Both the position numbers and the translations under genes were made by a program. A stretch of DNA of 64,000 bases from Holtermannia corniformis (taxonomy: Eukaryota > Basidiomycota > Tremellomycetes > Holtermanniales): positions 336,913-400,912 of the forward strand of contig BCIJ01000019.1 of the NCBI GenBank assembly GCA_001599935.1. Reading direction: 5' to 3'. The notes under the pieces are model-generated. The model was not told the origin of the DNA. It made no database searches and saw only the letters and a program-made list of their open reading frames with translations. Of this stretch, positions 56,102-64,000 are shown piece after piece (position 1 is the first letter of the stretch; each line of letters begins with the position of its first letter).

Positions 56102-57313
56102 TCAGGGACGCGTGGGGCAGGAGGCGCGGTGGTGGCCCACCTGCTTGCACGACGAGCACTCGTGCTTGTACTTGCACGGCCACTTCTTGCAGCGGTTGCC
56201 TTCGTTCCAGGCGTGGCAGGGCTGGAGCGAGGAGGTCGATCCTGGTAGCGACAAGGACCAGGCTGGGCCCGTGCTCGAGCCACCGGAGTTCGACACTTGA
56301 CGGCGCGATGTGCCGGATGATGAGGCCGCGGGGGCCGGAGGCGGCGGGGCCGAGTGGAGGTGGTTGGAGCGGGCCTCAAGGTCCCCCACGAGCCACTCAG
56401 AGAGGGGGAGGTCCGATCCCATGTTGAGGCGACCACCGGCGACCTGGATGTGGTACGCCAGGACATTCGGCCAGGCGTGGCGATAGGCGTCGTGGACGCG
56501 GAGCAACTCTTGCGCGTAGCCGATGAGGTACAGGAGGGCGCCAGGCTGGGCGATCTCCCGAAGCTGGCAGAAAACGATCCAAGGACGCAAGATACTGCCG
56601 ATGTCGGGATACCGGCTGGTATCGCGCATTCGCTGCGATTCCTCGGAGCGTATGAGCGCCTCCAGCGCCGAGGGCTGGCGCACAGTAGAATCGGCCGGGC
56701 GCGCGGGATCGAGTTTGTAGAGGTCCCTAACCTCCATGGTGTTGTTGAGGACCGCATCCAGGGTCGATGCGGGGACGTGGCGGTGGAAGCCACGAGCGGT
56801 GGCCACCGCGGAATCGTGCGGCGGCGCGGCGGCGCCGAGACCCGAAGCAGCGACGGACTGGGCATGGAACGAGGCATGCACGACGGACCCACCTTGGTGC
56901 GAGTCATCACGTGCCTGCTGCAGGCCGAGGACATCGTTCTGCAAGGTGCGCAGCTCCTGGATGAAGGGCTGCAGGCGATCGAGCACAGCGTCCGCGACTG
57001 CTGTCATCTGGACGGCCGCAGGCTGTGCAGGGTGCGGCGCAGGGTGCGGCGCAGGGTTGGGCTGGCCGTCCGGCCGGTTCATGCGCTGATGCAAGGGGAC
57101 GTTCGAGCCGGCCAGCGCCCGGATGTCGTCCGGAAGGACGCGCGGATTGGCGAGGACAGCCTCGACGAAGTCGGCTTTTCGCCACCCTTTCTCGAGAATG
57201 ATCTCGCCGTCCACAAGCCACGATTTGAGCGTGGCGATGTTCTTGGCTGCTACGGCAGTGCGTACGGCATTGGCGACGGGAGCCGGCGCGGCAGCAGGGG
57301 CGGGCGCAGCCAT
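56102..57313 (-). CDS. Retrotransposon Gag-like protein
   Basis: Open frame of 403 codons starting right after repeat A1. The N-terminus is Ala/Pro-rich with a GWRKADFVEAVLANPRVLP helix. The centre carries VLAYHIQVAGGRLNMGSDLP (capsid-like helical region). The C-terminus holds two zinc fingers: C-x8-C-x4-C-x3-H (CHAWNEGNRC, then KKWPCKYKH), followed at once by a retroviral-type knuckle C-x2-C-x4-H-x4-C (CSSCKQVGHHRASC). These would bind the element RNA. The stop at 56102 lies about 120 bp upstream of the RT start codon. Confidence 0.8.
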   Translation of the reverse strand: MAAPAPAAAPAPVANAVRTAVAAKNIATLKSWLVDGEIILEKGWRKADFVEAVLANPRVLPDDIRALAGSNVPLHQRMNRPDGQPNPAPHPAPHPAQPAAVQMTAVADAVLDRLQPFIQELRTLQNDVLGLQQARDDSHQGGSVVHASFHAQSVAASGLGAAAPPHDSAVATARGFHRHVPASTLDAVLNNTMEVRDLYKLDPARPADSTVRQPSALEALIRSEESQRMRDTSRYPDIGSILRPWIVFCQLREIAQPGALLYLIGYAQELLRVHDAYRHAWPNVLAYHIQVAGGRLNMGSDLPLSEWLVGDLEARSNHLHSAPPPPAPAASSSGTSRRQVSNSGGSSTGPAWSLSLPGSTSSLQPCHAWNEGNRCKKWPCKYKHECSSCKQVGHHRASCPTRP

Positions 57314-57380
57314 ATTACGGCGGTGGATCGGTTGGAAAGAGTGATCGACCGATCCGAGCCAAACGATCTCGAGAGCCTAA

Positions 57381-57588
57381 ACGATCGCGAAATTGGTGCT
57401 CTCGTCCCTAGAACAGAGAGGCAGAGCACATGAGCGTCTACACCCTCACTCCCTATGGCCTGGCCTACCTAGAACAGAGAGGCAGAGCACATAGGGAGAA
57501 GAAGAAGACGGAGAAGAGGCGAAAGGGATTTCGAGGGAGTGGCAAGGTGCCATAACGCCGTAATCCCGGGTTATGCTCTAACCCCCAT
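57381..57588 (-). repeat. 5' terminal repeat A1 of the retrotransposon
   Basis: 208 bp matching A2 (52674-52881) and A3 (52271-52478) almost base for base, including the internal tandem copy of CTAGAACAGAGAGGCAGAGC. On the plus strand it ends CTCTAACCCCCAT, then host sequence CAAAAAACCGG begins. It is the 5' end of the element and probably carries its promoter. Confidence 0.9.
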
Positions 57589-57790
57589 CAAAAAACCGGC
57601 CGTTGCTCCAGATCATGTCGAGGCTCGAGCCATCGGTCAGGTCGAGCGCCGTCGTGTCGGTGACGGGCTGGATGCTCGCGAACTGCTGTGATTCGGTAGA
57701 GCATCGAGAAGCGAGAGCAAGGCGGGTAGGGTGAAAAGCCAAGAGCGAGTTGCGAGTCCATTCTCTAGCGACCCATGCTTCCTTTCTCAT
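57589..57790 (-). pseudogene. Possible 5' part of a host gene cut by the retrotransposon
   Basis: The minus strand is open from ATG 57790 (MRKEAWVAREWTRNSLLAFH) through QPVTDTTALDLTDGSSLDMI and reads NGRFFD up to the element edge. Continuation beyond the element is described at 51952-52072. An intron may be present (GAATCACAG acceptor near 57690). No family recognised. It could instead be non-coding sequence that is open by chance. Confidence 0.3.
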
Positions 57791-58332
57791 CGCACCGAGC
57801 TGTGTTTCAACACCGGGTCACCTATAGAGCAGCACCAAGGTGATATACATCCATGCTGGCTGCCAGACAGCCCTTTCTGTGACCATCGTAAACACGTAGA
57901 GCACCAAGCAGGACTGGCCACACTGCGGATTGGCCCCGCTCGCACCGCCCCAGCGAAATCAAGGGTCCCCCCTTGCGCCCGAGCGTCATCCTCATTGTGT
58001 GGGTTTTCATCGTCTCGCCATCGCCTCTGTGCTCTGCTACAGCACCCATCGTATCTACTGGCCATCACCAACTCACTGCAACAACCAGCCACGACCCACG
58101 CCGGCCCACTGCCAATAGTCAAAACAACAAAAGCGTGCGGCGGTCTATTGTGACCGAAGCACTGCCTCTTGACCCCTCTAGTCAACCTTGAGCTATCGCC
58201 ATGTGTGAGTAGCGTCTGCGTCGTCTATAGCGTGCTCGGCACAGACAAGGTGTCGGTCGATCAACACGCCTAGGCCAGACCCCCTTTTCCCGTAGCTCTC
58301 TTTGACTACCACCTGCATGCCAAGCTTGGACA
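57791..58332. other. Intergenic region, possible leader exons of the next gene
   Basis: About 540 bp. The plus strand has an ATG followed by GTGAGTAGCG near 58200, which could be a tiny first exon of the downstream membrane protein gene. Minus-strand frames show no features. Confidence 0.35.
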
Positions 58333-59819
58333 ATGTCAGACGTGGGCGCTGACGACGACTTTTCAATCCTTCCCTTGCCTTCCTCATCATCACCAGCCTC
58401 TTCGGTAGCACCCTCTGCTTCGGCGACGGAACCGCCCGTCTCGGAATCCTCCTCAGCCTCGGCGTCCCCCTCGGCCTCAGCTTCGGAATCCCCCTCGGCG
58501 TCCGCAAGCGTATCACCCTCGGCCTCAGCCTCTGCGTCAGCCTCTGCCAGTGCCTCGGCCTCGTCTGCGCAACCAAGCGAATCAGCCAGTGCCAGTGCTA
58601 GCCAGAGTGCCAGTGCGGATCCGAGCAGCGGCAGTAGTGCCAGTGCAGGTGTCAGCAGCAGTGTCGGTCCAAGCGGATCAGCCGGTGCCAGCGTCTCGGG
58701 CTCGGTGAGCGCGAGTGCCTCTCAATCGGCGAGTAGTGGTGTCTCTGCAGGGTCGAGTGGCAGCGCATCAAATGCGAGTACCCGGCCCTGCAGACTGCGA
58801 GAGAGACTGGCTGACCACTGTATAGAGTGCTTCTCAAGTTGTTTCCACCGTCTACTCGTAAGCGAGATCGTGATCCATGCGTAAACCTGCTAACGAGAGT
58901 AGGACCATTGTCACAACCGATGGCAGCGGACAGACAGTCACTCAGACAAGTGCCGTTGGTACCGTCACTAGTAGTGCCGCCGCGTCGGGCGGTTCGAGTA
59001 CCAGTACGTCGCCCCGACGTGGTCAATGTCTATGCTCACTTTTCAGATGTCGGTGCGATCGCCGGTGGCGTCGTTGGCGGTGTCGTCGGTCTCGCCTTGA
59101 TCGCTGCCCTGCTGTGGTTCTTCTGTATCAAGAAACGCAAGAACCACCGGGATGACTTTGACGACATGATGGTCAGTCGGCTGAGCCGGCTGTAGCCTAG
59201 CTAATGTCGTACAGTTCGATCCCGGACGTGCGCAGAATCATGGAACTGTCGATTTGGCCGATAACGGTGCACCGACGGTTGATCCGTACCCTTATGGTGG
59301 CCCTGGGGTTGCGTCTACCGCGCCCGCTCAGCCCCAAATGCAGCAATACAACAACACGGCTCCGCCAACTGCTTTCAGCGGCTCCTCAGACGGTGGCTAC
59401 GGTCAAGCTCAGGTCGGCCGCGGGCCTAGCTCGGCCGCGTCGTCTGCTGGCTACGCTGGTCGAGGTGCCGGCGTGCCAGCCGCCAACGAGGGCTACTACG
59501 GAGGTGGTGCTGGTCCGAGCGGCGGTGCAGCCTCTGCACCTATTCTCTCCGCTGCGCCAGCTGCCATGACGGCTAAACAGCGCGAGGCGTTCCAGCACTC
59601 GCAGAACCGGATGCGCGTTCACAATGACGCGCCTTCCCCGTCCGGTCCACCCATGAGCCCAACCGAGACGACGACGAGTGGTGACGGTGTGACGGTGCAC
59701 CAGGACGGCGGCGAGTACGAGGAGCCGCTCGGCAAGGAGGTCCCGCCGACGTGAGTGCTTGACCGAGCCATGGCACAGCAATTGACGTATCCAGGTACGA
59801 CTCGATTCCGCGCAAGTAG
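58333..59819 (+). CDS. Ser/Ala-rich single-pass surface protein
   Basis: From about ATG 58333 a 150-residue mucin-like region is built almost entirely of Ser and Ala with some Pro/Glu/Gly (many SAS and SASA repeats). Small exons then give SQVVSTVYSRTIVTTDGSGQ and TSAVGTVTSSAAASGG. Next is a Gly-Val-rich transmembrane helix (AIAGGVVGGVVGLALIAALL) with WFFCIKKRKNHRDDFDD after it. The tail is Gly/Ala/Gln/Pro-rich with a VHNDAPSPSG segment; the last intron joins EVPPT to YDSIPRK with stop TAG 59817-59819. The plan resembles fungal wall-stress sensors (Mid2/Wsc/Msb2-like): O-mannosylated ectodomain, one helix, short tail. No signal peptide is visible from the stated start, so a first exon may be missing. 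Confidence 0.65.
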
Positions 59820-60277
59820 ATTTGCGCCGCGATGTCTGTTTGCTGTAGGGGTTGCACCCCGCGTTGCTTGCTTCAACTGTACTATGTACGCCACGGTCGT
59901 TACGATTTGATAGAGGCCGCCGGCCATGGATACTGGATGCCATCTGATAATGCTGCATGCCACGTTGCGAACGCAATGTCTCACTCAGCTGATCTGCCAA
60001 GTGTCCTCGAGTGACTTTGCTTGCTGCACATCGACGCGCTCTCTGTACAGCCTAGAACCCTGCCCATCATCGTTGCCGCCTGCACACGGCGTAGGATAGA
60101 CGACGGTGCCCGTGCCCGTGCCGCCGGCCGCCACCCGCCACAAAAAGGACTGGGCGCCTCGGTGCAACCAAACATGGCTCAGCGAGCGACCTGACCCGTT
60201 CAAACCCGTCGCCATCCTTTGCACCGCCTGGGCAGCAGTCATCCGCTGGGTCACCAAGCAGCGCTCGACCGGTCGCG

Positions 60278-60646
60278 ATGCCTACCTTGTCCACCGGCGC
60301 GCGCGCGCGGTCGCCCAGGGCAAAGCCGGAGCTCAATGGCGCTTCTTCAGCTGGATATGCACGCGACGACGGTCCCTCGGCTCGGGCTGGGCCATCGGCC
60401 TACGCTGGGAGCGAAGAGGAAGTAATCACCGTTGCGGTCGCGCCAGAGCCCGTAGTCGAGAGCAAGCCGGCCAAGAAGAAGCGGCGCGGTTGGAAAGGCT
60501 GGGCGGTCGTCACTCAGGATGAGAATGGCAACTTGGTAGAGGTCAACGATGAAGTGCCAGACGGGATCAGGATTAAGCCGATCCGAGCGCCCGCGTCAGC
60601 TACCATCAAACGGACGGTAGAGGGTGAGCTGCCGACCCAGGCGTGA
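60278..60646 (+). CDS. Hypothetical protein, basic/acidic, partial model
   Basis: Frame from ATG 60278 with a Ser/Pro/Gly-rich start, then EEEVITVAVAPEPVVESKPA, KKKRRGWKGWAVVTQDENGN and EVNDEVPDGIRIKPIRAPAS, ending ELPTQA at 60646. The KKKRRGWKGW-to-DGIRIKPI part looks conserved in style, but I do not recognise it. The frame stays open upstream of the ATG, so the true start, perhaps in an earlier exon, is unknown. Confidence 0.45.
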   Translation: MPTLSTGARARSPRAKPELNGASSAGYARDDGPSARAGPSAYAGSEEEVITVAVAPEPVVESKPAKKKRRGWKGWAVVTQDENGNLVEVNDEVPDGIRIKPIRAPASATIKRTVEGELPTQA

Positions 60647-60751
60647 TGCAAATTCGCCGCTGATCGTACCCGTTCCTCGTCGGCCACAGCTCCCATCTCC
60701 CACCACAGTCAACCTCACGACCTCAAACGCGATTCTTCAGAGTCGCTCGGG

Positions 60752-61966
60752 ATGGAATACACGGAAACAGAGCACAGGGCGACCAGACCATCTGGTGAAA
60801 ACGGTACGCGGCACGGTCCCCTTTCCCCACCCCGGAATTCGTCTCGCCGGTGGACCGTGATCCAGCGTGCTGGACGCGAATCCGCACAAGCTATCTGTTC
60901 TAAGTACCCTCTGATCACTTTATTCAACGAGTTTCGCGCTCTAAAGAACAGTGGTCGGACGAAAACTGACTTTGATCCTGTACAGGTCTCACCCATCGCC
61001 ACCCGCGTCGAGCCGCCGCGGTTGCCCAACAAGCCGTCGCGACCTCGTCTTCGTCTCGCCGGGCGTCTCCTGTACAGAGATTGACTACACCGACGGCTGC
61101 GTCGCACGCCAAGAAACGCAAGCGCGTCTCTGAAGCTGTACCATCTGTTGCCGCCGCCAAGAAGCCCACGCACAGACCCGCATCCCGCGGTGCATCGCTC
61201 CCTTCGGCTCAAACACGGCAATCTCCAGCGCCACAACGTTCAGCGAGTCCTGGGTTGCGCAAGTCGCTTGCCATCAACTCGGTGGCGGCCGCCAAAGGCA
61301 AAGGAAAAGAGAGGGAAGGCGATCCCGCACCCGCTCTGCACAACGCTTCCTCTCCCAAACCACCTTCCTCCATCTCCACTCCACACATTGACCTGTACGA
61401 CTTCCAGCCCGAGCTCGATGAGGCCGACATTGTTACCCCGTCCATCCCTTCCTCGCCGCTCCGGCTCGGCATGGGTGTTAGCCAACCCCCTCCGAAATTG
61501 AGCGCCTTGCGTTCCCACATCGACTCTTCACCTCGCCCACTATCTCCTCCGTCACCACGCTGGCGTGCACTGCCGCCGGAACGCGAAGACCCAGACCTGT
61601 TGCTGTATGCTCCGGCTGTCGCACCTGAAGATACGGATCGCGAACCACCACATCCATCCTACGTGCGTCTGGTTGAACCGCCGCGTCCCGCACCATCAAC
61701 ATGGCAGCTACAACATGAAATCGGCCTCAGTGGTCTGACAGAAGCCATGGAGCGTGATGCGAGAGGATTCTTGGACAATGTCAAGGTTGGTGCCGTCATG
61801 GCGACTTGTCACACGCTCACCGTCACAGGTCAATATCGCTTCACTGCTCCAGTACACGTGCCCTCAGCCGTCCGTGGCCCGCACCGCGTTCATCGAGCGG
61901 CTAGGTCGTGGGTTGCAGGAGCTAGGTTGGAAGCTGACGGACGAGGGCGAGATGACTTGGAGGTGA
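60752..61966 (+). CDS. Hypothetical Pro/Ser-rich nuclear-type protein, three exons
   Basis: ATG 60752 (MEYTETEHRATRPSGEN) splices at 60802/60985 to an exon with RRAAAVAQQAVATSSSSRRA and the basic stretch HAKKRKRVSEAVPSVAAAKK, a likely nuclear localisation signal. A Pro/Ser-rich middle has an acidic DLYDFQPELDEADIVTPSIP segment. The conserved-looking end is TWQLQHEIGLSGLTEAMERD, then, after an intron with donor GTTGGTGCC, VNIASLLQYTCPQPSVARTA and LGRGLQELGWKLTDEGEMTW, stop 61966. The helical C-terminus suggests a protein-interaction module. Family not recognised. Confidence 0.55.
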
Positions 61967-62357
61967 AGGGAGGTGAAGGCGGTGGGCAACCACAACCTGC
62001 AAATGTTGCAATGCACATATGGCGACCAGGCTCTGTCTTGTCTCTTTGACGACGCTGTACGTGTCTGATCGGCTGCACTCCATATCCGAGCGCTTGCTTG
62101 CCATGCGATACACCAATTTAAACTGAGAGTGTGCTCGTGACGCGCATGCCTGAAGCAGATCCAGCACAACACGCGCTTGTATTGGTTACCAATTGCGGTC
62201 GGTTGCGATGCGATCATCAGTCTCCCTTTATGCGAACTTGACCAGAGCACAAAGGATCCTTAGCGAAGAGATCAGCACTGTGTTGGTTAAACATCCCCGC
62301 TTGGTACTCTTGCTGCAATCATCAACGACGATTGATCCACCGAGACAGAGCAGGACC

Positions 62358-62609
62358 ATGTCTACTCGAAGTCGTGCCCTTCCTTGCCGAGTGACACTGT
62401 GCGTCACACCAAGCAATATGGATACGTGGCCAGAATTCGAGCCGCACGATACAGCATCGCTGGAAGCTTGGGACCGCCTGACGTACGATCAGCAGCAGTC
62501 CTTCTGTCGCTCCGTGCGGCAACGGGCTCGGGCTCCCTGGGGTAGAACTCAGACTGTGGTGAAAGAAGTCATAGATTTCAGAGAGCCTAGGAGCTCGCCA
62601 GGTCGATGA
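62358..62609 (+). CDS. Possible small protein, low support
   Basis: Open frame from ATG 62358 (MSTRSRALPCRVTLCV) with DTWPEFEPHDTASLEAWDRL and SFCRSVRQRARAPWG, ending at 62609 about 57 bp before the LTR. Composition is protein-like (Trp, Asp, Glu spread evenly), but there is no known domain and no intron to support it. It could be a fragment of an older gene next to the insertion. Confidence 0.25.
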   Translation: MSTRSRALPCRVTLCVTPSNMDTWPEFEPHDTASLEAWDRLTYDQQQSFCRSVRQRARAPWGRTQTVVKEVIDFREPRSSPGR

Positions 62610-62666
62610 AAGGTGCAGTTCGGCAAGCATGGCTGAGCGTCAAACGCCTGCTGATGCGGCCTGCGG

Positions 62667-62960
62667 TGTTGGAATACGCCACTCAGCCAGCCATCAGGGC
62701 GGACGACGCGGCGGGTGACGCCGCATCTGGCGAACACTACATCCGGCGCGGATGTAGCCAAGACAAGTCTGGCGCGCAGAGGATGTAGTCAAGGCGCCGA
62801 GGATGCGACGCATCCAGCGAGGATACTGCATCCGGCGAGACATCAGGGACGTCAGAGTTGTAGGCGAAAGCCTACAAAGTAGAGCCGTAGCGAGCGAGAT
62901 GCATCACGGTTCTTCCCCAATCTAATAGATTAAGAGTCTGTTATCTCTACCGAGCTAGCA
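62667..62960 (+). repeat. 5' LTR of a Ty1/copia retrotransposon
   Basis: Starts TGTTGGAATACGCC, the usual opening of fungal and plant copia LTRs, and ends ...GAGCTAGCA about 33 bp before the gag ATG. The LTR contains several short GGATGTAG/GCATCC repeats. The next bases, AGTATCAAGAAGC, would hold the primer site. The right boundary is uncertain because the 3' LTR lies outside the window and cannot be compared. Confidence 0.6.
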
Positions 62961-62993
62961 AGTATCAAGAAGCACCGTCAACCAAGAGTAATC

Positions 62994-63815
62994 ATGTCCG
63001 ACAACACGGGCACAGCCAAGGGCGTGGGAAGTACCTTTATCTCAAAGATACCCGTCCTCACCGGCATTGACAACTACTCTGCATGGCGCAGCGCCGTGCT
63101 AGCGTACCTNCGCTCCGAGCAAGCCGACGGNGTCGTGCTTGGGCTCGTGCANAGGCCAGGGATCCCGCCAAGGCTNTTCGGNATCNAGCCAGNNGACGCN
63201 GCGGCGAANGANANCCTNAGGCTNGCCTTCGCGCGCGCGACGTCNATCGTCCCGGCGGGGCTGAGCGACGCCGAATCGAAAGAATTCCGGGAATTCAATC
63301 GCCAAGAGGCCAAGGGAGCCGTCATCCTACTCACCATCGCCGAGTACCTTCGAACCGACGTCGAAGACTTGGCCAGCACCCGGGAACAATGGGAGTATCT
63401 GGAGAAGATCCACCCGATCGGCACCGACAACGTTCGAAACAAGATCAAGCGTCAGCTCGCGACGCTCGTCCTCACTTCCACTTCACCCACCGAAATGCGC
63501 ACCCACATCATCCGTTTCAACGGCTTGATCTCGCAGGCGAAGGCGGCCGGACTCGACTCGATCCTTGAGGTCGGCACTCGCGTCCAAACATTCGTGGACA
63601 CGCTCGGCGCCGAGTTTACGCTTTGGAAGCAAAACTTCAAGCANGAGAGGCGTTTGGAGGCGGAGGGACAGTGGGTGGCGACGATGAACAAGCTCTGGAA
63701 TGAGGAAATCATCGCGAGGGAGACGGCGAGAGGCGAGGTTGCTATGTTCGTCAACAAGCCGAAAGGGGAGCGAAAGGATCGCCGAGACGACAGCGGGCGT
63801 ACCTCAAGACTGTGA
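62994..63815 (+). CDS. Copia gag polyprotein, with undetermined bases
   Basis: ATG 62994 (MSDNTGTAKGVGSTFISKIP) then VLTGIDNYSAWRSAVLAYL, the W-x-x-R/W start typical of copia gag. After that come LLTIAEYLRTDVEDLASTRE, QWEYLEKIHPIGTDNVRNKI, RTHIIRFNGLISQAKAAGLD and KLWNEEIIARETARGEVAMF. The frame stops at 63815 after a basic region, without the CCHC knuckle expected in copia Gag. About fifteen single undetermined bases lie between 63110 and 63245, plus one at 63644. Further coding potential after the stop is short and broken. Either the element is damaged or the assembly is poor here. Confidence 0.7.
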   Translation: MSDNTGTAKGVGSTFISKIPVLTGIDNYSAWRSAVLAYXRSEQADXVVLGLVXRPGIPPRXFXIXPXDXAAXXXXRXAFARATXIVPAGLSDAESKEFREFNRQEAKGAVILLTIAEYLRTDVEDLASTREQWEYLEKIHPIGTDNVRNKIKRQLATLVLTSTSPTEMRTHIIRFNGLISQAKAAGLDSILEVGTRVQTFVDTLGAEFTLWKQNFKXERRLEAEGQWVATMNKLWNEEIIARETARGEVAMFVNKPKGERKDRRDDSGRTSRL

Positions 63816-64000
63816 GGGCCTCGCCGAGAGAAGGCGATAGCCCGAAAGGAGAGGCAAGATCGACGCAGCGATCGGCCTCGAGAAGGCGGGACTCTAGATC
63901 GCGCGATGCGGAAAGCTAAGTTCCGCACTCGAGGGCTCTGGAGGATCGACGAGAGAGAATAGGATGAACACTATAATATTCGAGCGATGGAGATACAACA
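63816..64000 (+). other. Copia element continuation, no open frame
   Basis: GC-rich sequence downstream of the gag stop. Translation in the gag frame gives a short basic stretch and then stops. It presumably leads into the pol part beyond the window. Confidence 0.4.

Larger units (their letters stand above)
52073..57588 (-). mobile_element. Ngaro/PAT-type tyrosine-recombinase retrotransposon, apparently intact
   Basis: A 5.5-kb element read on the minus strand. Order 5' to 3': repeat A1 (57588-57381), gag (57313-56102), RT-RNase H (from 55981), tyrosine recombinase (54221-53109), repeat B1 (53006-52882), A2 (52881-52674), spacer C (52673-52604), B2 (52603-52479), then an extra A3 (52478-52271), C (52270-52198) and B3 (52197-52073). 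Split direct repeats A1...B1-A2-B2, a tyrosine recombinase in place of an integrase, and no target-site duplication are hallmarks of this class. I see no adenine-methyltransferase domain after RNase H, which favours Ngaro over DIRS/PAT. The three A copies are all 208 bp and nearly identical, and the B copies differ by about one base, so the insertion looks recent. Confidence 0.85.

Noticed and set aside
55573..56934. 453-codon minus-strand frame bridging gag and RT
   Set aside because: Arg/Pro/Ser-rich out-of-frame shadow of gag. It could formally bridge the two genes, but it carries no conserved block.
56354..57433. 359-codon plus-strand frame
   Set aside because: Antisense to Gag; composition is that of a reversed GC-rich gene.
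1..64000. CRISPR arrays, operons and bacterial regulatory elements
   Set aside because: The sequence is eukaryotic with spliced genes; no regularly spaced short repeats apart from the retrotransposon repeat units.

Overview
The window is a piece of a nuclear genome from a fungus, most likely a basidiomycete yeast-like species. The genes are split by many short introns (mostly 40-80 nt, GT...CTGAC/CTAAC...AG). Codon use is GC-rich. The gene content is fungal: WSC-domain cell-wall protein, GT90/CAP10 glycosyltransferase, Zn2Cys6 and HSF transcription factors, Doa4-type deubiquitinase, SURF6/Rrp14 and Mrp51. The phylum is an inference from gene content and intron style; I did not identify the species.

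Layout. 0.5-2.4 kb (-): single-pass membrane protein. 2.8-6.0 kb (-): hexokinase with one 796-nt intron. 6.3-8.3 kb (-): Bcs1-like AAA ATPase with an N-terminal signal-like segment. 8.4-9.7 kb (-): mitoribosomal protein Mrp51. 10.3-14.8 kb (-): Doa4/Ubp4-type ubiquitin hydrolase (USP8-dimerisation, rhodanese, USP). 15.6-16.5 kb (+): VanZ-like membrane protein. 16.6-17.5 kb (-): two neighbouring paralogous small proteins of unknown family. 18.0-19.4 kb (+): SURF6/Rrp14. 19.6-21.9 kb (-): ALDH7-type aldehyde dehydrogenase. 23.4-26.0 kb (+): HSF-domain regulator. 26.2-27.9 kb (-): mitochondrial 3-ketoacyl-CoA thiolase. 28.9-30.3 kb (-): second single-pass membrane protein. 30.9-31.9 kb (+): RNase H2 subunit C. 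32.3-37.6 kb (-): secreted DUF1996 protein with eleven WSC domains. 38.8-42.1 kb (-) and 42.5-45.9 kb (+): head-to-head Golgi glycosyltransferases (GT18/MGAT5-like and GT90/CAP10). 46.0-46.9 kb (-): membrane GNAT acetyltransferase. 47.8-49.1 kb (+): Zn2Cys6 factor. 49.1-50.4 kb (-): SAM-dependent methyltransferase. 51.5-51.9 kb (+): small orphan.

52.07-57.59 kb holds a complete tyrosine-recombinase retrotransposon on the minus strand, with Gag (CCCH + CCHC fingers), RT-RNase H and a tyrosine recombinase, and no methyltransferase domain that I can see. Its repeats are the split direct repeats expected of Ngaro/PAT-type elements (A1-ORFs-B1-A2-B2), plus one extra tandem A-B unit at the 3' end. 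Repeat copies are nearly identical, so the insertion looks young. It may interrupt a host minus-strand reading frame.

58.3-59.8 kb (+): Ser/Ala-rich single-pass membrane protein. 60.3-62.6 kb: short unidentified genes. 62.67 kb to the window end: 5' LTR and gag of a Ty1/copia element; gag contains scattered undetermined bases and stops before any zinc knuckle.

Functional themes are central metabolism (hexokinase, thiolase, ALDH), mitochondrial and ribosome biogenesis, and a cell-wall/secretory group at 32-46 kb. Exon boundaries are read by eye; gene ends quoted are start and stop codons where I could place them.
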